This document shows positions 4,390 to 6,499 of a DNA stretch of 6,499 bases, in pieces. Origin of the DNA: Nanobdellota archaeon (lineage in GTDB: Archaea > Nanobdellota > Nanobdellia > Woesearchaeales > GW2011-AR9); NCBI GenBank assembly GCA_030695685.1, contig JAUYPT010000022.1, positions 1 through 6,499 of the forward strand. Reading direction: 5' to 3'. Position 1 is the first letter of the stretch, and the number at the start of each line of letters is the position of its first letter. A program made the position numbers and the translations under genes. The notes beneath the pieces were generated by a model, which saw nothing but the letters and a program-made list of their open reading frames with translations, made no database searches and was not told the origin of the DNA.

Positions 4390-5598
4390 TTAAAGAACAA
4401 AATATAATATCACCGGCAGCACCAAGCAGCCCATTAAATGATTCTTGCCAACTCCTAAGAATGATACAGTTATGCCTATTGCCGTTGCTGTCAGTAAGAT
4501 CAGCAGTCCAATAAAGCCGTCAAAATAAAACGTTAACATGGTAATAAAACCGATAATGCTCCAGACGAGATAGTAGTAATTCACTTTCACAATCAGTTTT
4601 GCAAAGATTCTGGAAAGGTATAATGTCAGCATCGTGGCAATTCCGCCCGCAATGAAGGCAACACCGATAAAGATCATCATGTCAGTAAAAGTAACAGTTC
4701 CTAATAATTCATTCACAGTAACAATTGCTCCATTCCGCGCTTTATCTAACGTATAGGCAGTGGCAATGCTGATCAGCATATTGGCAGTATTAATGCCGCC
4801 GACTAACGTCAAGAAGCCTTCATCACCAATATCACCAACAATATTAGTTGCAATAATGGCAGCCTGGCTGCTGCCAAATCCAGGCAGGAAGGCAGCAATA
4901 AAGCCAACACCGGAGGCAGCAGAAATTGATTTTGCCATATTTATACGGGAAATACGAAGCGGCTTCTTCAATGACTGTATAGGAATTTTCGATTTTTGCA
5001 GCATGCTCATCAGCAGTATCGAAAAGCCAAACAATCCTGATAATAAAGGAAACAACGGCTGATGTAAATTAGGGATGGAGAAAACTAATAATCCCAAACA
5101 TCCTGCAAGAAGAAACGCCAGCAAACTGTTCATCTTTTTGTTTTTTTCCTTGAGAATCATATATCCCATAATCCCAATAAGACCGTATCCAATCCAGTCA
5201 TTAACGACAGGAGCTAGTTTTGCCATGCTCACAATAAACAATGGAAATAAGACAATACTTAACAATAAACTTCCTAAAGAACCCAGAACGGTATAAATCA
5301 CGGCGTTATGCCCCTCTCCTTTATTCAGCAAACGATGGCCGGGAAGAACATTCAGCGCCTGCGCTTCATCAGGAGCGCCTAAATAAATGCTGGGAAGAGT
5401 ATCCAGGAAAGTATGGGTTATCGCTAAACTAATGATGTAAATTGCTAAGACTAGAGGAGATGTTATTGTTAACAGAAGCGGTGAAAATGACAACACTAAC
5501 ACGGAAACTAAATTGACATGAATGCCAGGAGTAATGCCGGTAACAATACCGCTTACAATGCCAAGAATAAGTGCCAGTAGTGCTTCGAGAAGAATCAT
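4390..5598 (-). CDS. TctA-like integral membrane permease (archaeal COG1784/DUF112 type)
   Basis: The 402-residue polytopic membrane protein has many hydrophobic segments. Its family is related to TctA, the large membrane subunit of tripartite tricarboxylate transporters; the archaeal branch is of this length. Seen motifs: a glycine-rich N-terminal GIVSGIVTGITPGIH (13-27), the conserved loop DTLPSIYLGAPDEAQALN (66-83) with LPGHRLLNKGEGHN (85-98), and a second-half FLPGFGSSQAA (237-247). The TPG and LPG segments sit at similar places in each half, suggesting an internal duplication. No TctB or binding-protein partner lies next to it, as usual for the archaeal form. The substrate is unknown; tricarboxylate transport should not be assumed. 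The start ATG at 5596-5598 is supported by a TATA box 27 bases upstream. The stop is TAA. Confidence 0.88.
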   Translation of the reverse strand: MILLEALLALILGIVSGIVTGITPGIHVNLVSVLVLSFSPLLLTITSPLVLAIYIISLAITHTFLDTLPSIYLGAPDEAQALNVLPGHRLLNKGEGHNAVIYTVLGSLGSLLLSIVLFPLFIVSMAKLAPVVNDWIGYGLIGIMGYMILKEKNKKMNSLLAFLLAGCLGLLVFSIPNLHQPLFPLLSGLFGFSILLMSMLQKSKIPIQSLKKPLRISRINMAKSISAASGVGFIAAFLPGFGSSQAAIIATNIVGDIGDEGFLTLVGGINTANMLISIATAYTLDKARNGAIVTVNELLGTVTFTDMMIFIGVAFIAGGIATMLTLYLSRIFAKLIVKVNYYYLVWSIIGFITMLTFYFDGFIGLLILLTATAIGITVSFLGVGKNHLMGCLVLPVILYFVL

Positions 5599-5620
5599 AC
5601 CAAATCGGCTTAAAGAAGGG

Positions 5621-5629
5621 TATTTATAG
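5621..5629 (-). promoter_or_regulatory. TATA box of a leaderless promoter for the permease
   Basis: On the minus strand the sequence reads CTATAAATA, centred about 27 bases before the ATG at 5598. No Shine-Dalgarno sequence lies between it and the start, consistent with leaderless transcription. Confidence 0.6.
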
Positions 5630-5701
5630 GTTATTATAGGCTAACCTAAAGATTCTAAAATAAACATCAAGAGAAAAAAGAAAAATAATAAAAAATTATT
5701 T

Positions 5702-5720
5702 GTTGGAAAGAATTTCCAAC
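5702..5720 (-). terminator. Perfect 8-bp hairpin, second of two tandem terminator-like elements
   Basis: GTTGGAAA (5702-5709) pairs with TTTCCAAC (5713-5720) across a 3-base loop. On the minus strand it is followed by a long T-rich stretch (T6 and T5 runs, down to about 5670). It lies between the end of the TSP3 protein gene and the permease promoter, so it probably adds to termination of the former. An operator role is a less likely alternative. Confidence 0.45.
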
Positions 5721-5723
5721 TTT

Positions 5724-5752
5724 AAAAAACCCAGTATGTAATTGGGTTTTTT
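5724..5752 (-). terminator. Intrinsic-type terminator hairpin: 10-bp stem with T6
   Basis: AAAAAACCCA (5724-5733) pairs perfectly with TGGGTTTTTT (5743-5752) around a 9-base loop. Read on the minus strand, the stem ends in six T, the classic hairpin plus U-tract form. It overlaps the TAA stop (5751-5753) of the minus-strand surface-protein gene. By symmetry it could also act on the plus strand. Confidence 0.6.
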
Positions 5753-6499
5753 ATTTCCTAAACTTCAGCCAGGCAAGGATAGCGCCAATGATAACTGCTA
5801 CTCCTATCATTCCTATCCATGCTTCTGAGGCAGATCCTTCTTCACCGAAAAATGCGCGTCCAATTAAACTTCGCCTTTTTTCTAAAAGACGTTTGTCAGG
5901 CTCAGCGCTTACGCCCGTAAATGTCTCCATGATTGAAGGGCTGCATCCTTTTACTAAGCGCCCTTTTCTGATGTATCCTTTTTCCGCTCCAAGGATTCCA
6001 ACAATTTGTTTACACGTGCATCCTTCGGTGGTTTCCATTGAATAGGCAAGGCTCTGAAGATTATGGGGGCCAAATTCAAATGCGCCAAACCCTGTATTTT
6101 GGGCATACTGATTCCGTCGTAAGCGTACTCTGTCCAGAACGCTGTCAGGACAACGGTCGAGAGAATCAGCTACTCCATCACCATCAGAGTCAAATGTTGG
6201 AGGTTCCGGTATTGTTTCTTCAACCTCAAAGATTAACCTTTCTCCAGGAGAGAATGATTTGGTGATTACTTCACCATCGATGGTTAGGGATAAAGTACCT
6301 TCAGGATTTCTGCTGTACAAGAGACAGTTATTATCATCTACAGTACCGCTGCTGGAACCTGTTCCAAAAAAGACAGACGTTGACGGTGCTGGCATACTAT
6401 CACTTGACACGACTGCACCTGTTGCATCACGTACCGTCCATTGTTCTGGTAAGATTGCCATTAGCTGATCACCGGATTCCCGAACAGTGACAACGTGAA
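5751..6499 (-). CDS. C-terminal part of a membrane-anchored surface protein with a TSP3 calcium motif (start outside window)
   Basis: The frame stays open from TAA 5751-5753 to the right edge. The ATG at 6459-6461 gives 236 residues, but at least 12 more in-frame codons (HVVTVRESGDQL) precede it and no signal peptide follows it, so it is probably internal. Residue numbers count from that methionine. There is a beta-rich region (1-82), then a thrombospondin type 3 repeat DSDGDGVADSLDRCPD at 91-106, which binds calcium in that family. Next is a Cys-containing region with EGCTCKQIVG (146-155) and KGCSPSIMETF (171-181); C148, C150 and C173 are candidates for disulfides. A basic stretch (189-202) leads to a transmembrane segment (about 214-232) and a short KFRK cytoplasmic end. 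This indicates an extracellular protein anchored at its C-terminus. No sortase-type motif is seen. Confidence 0.85.
   Translation of the reverse strand, partial: HVVTVRESGDQLMAILPEQWTVRDATGAVVSSDSMPAPSTSVFFGTGSSSGTVDDNNCLLYSRNPEGTLSLTIDGEVITKSFSPGERLIFEVEETIPEPPTFDSDGDGVADSLDRCPDSVLDRVRLRRNQYAQNTGFGAFEFGPHNLQSLAYSMETTEGCTCKQIVGILGAEKGYIRKGRLVKGCSPSIMETFTGVSAEPDKRLLEKRRSLIGRAFFGEEGSASEAWIGMIGVAVIIGAILAWLKFRK

Larger units (their letters stand above)
5599..5750. other. Intergenic region between two minus-strand genes
   Basis: This region of 152 bases has no gene. It holds the permease TATA box (5621-5629), an A-rich stretch (about 5668-5700) and the two hairpins at 5702-5720 and 5724-5752. No further ORF or RNA gene is apparent. 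Confidence 0.6.

Noticed and set aside
4390..5598. Calling the permease a tricarboxylate transporter with symbol tctA
   Set aside because: The family relation is clear, but the archaeal branch has no proven substrate and no TctB/TctC partners lie nearby, so a specific function would be over-annotation.
6459..6461. ATG as the true start of the minus-strand TSP3 protein
   Set aside because: The frame continues open to the window edge with plausible protein sequence, and no signal peptide follows this ATG although the protein has an extracellular layout.
1..6499. CRISPR arrays, tRNA or rRNA genes, insertion sequences
   Set aside because: No regularly spaced direct repeats, tRNA-like cloverleaf, transposase motifs or terminal inverted repeats flanking a gene were seen by eye on either strand.

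Overview
The window looks like a piece of an archaeal genome, most likely a small-genome lineage of the DPANN / Woesearchaeota kind. The phylum is inference. The domain rests on a Hel308-type repair helicase, an archaeal COG1784 (TctA-like) permease, and archaeal promoter geometry: TATA-like boxes centred about 26-27 bases before start codons that lack a Shine-Dalgarno sequence (leaderless transcripts). Coding density is high, and both strands are used.

Layout, left to right. Bases 2-85 are the tail of an extracellular Ig/cadherin-like protein. Bases 126-1925 encode a 599-residue secreted or membrane-tethered protein made of six Ig-like/PKD-like domains with acidic DPDGD calcium-type motifs; it has a clear ribosome binding site and is probably co-transcribed with the upstream gene. 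Bases 2037-2474 encode a small secreted EF-hand protein with its own leaderless promoter. Bases 2540-4084 are a Hel308 locus that lacks the whole first RecA domain (Walker A and DEAH box) and is split by one in-frame TAG at 3035-3037. Everything else in it is intact, through to a C-terminal PCNA-binding-like motif. Two tiny genes follow, overlapping by ATGA (4110-4253 and 4250-4387). They meet a convergent minus-strand permease gene (4390-5598) with only 2 bases between stop codons. Bases 5599-5750 hold the permease promoter and two perfect hairpins that look like terminators. The minus strand from 5751 to the right edge carries the C-terminal part of a surface protein with a thrombospondin type 3 calcium motif and a C-terminal membrane anchor; its start lies outside the window.

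Functionally, several genes concern the cell surface: two Ig-domain proteins, an EF-hand protein, a TSP3 protein and a membrane permease. Three of them carry calcium-type acidic motifs, which suggests calcium-stabilised adhesive or structural surface proteins. The helicase locus is the exception (DNA repair and replication restart). It is also the most puzzling item: it is either a decaying gene, a split gene, or a gene in which TAG is read through. None of the convincing genes here ends in TAG, which is compatible with recoding but is weak evidence.
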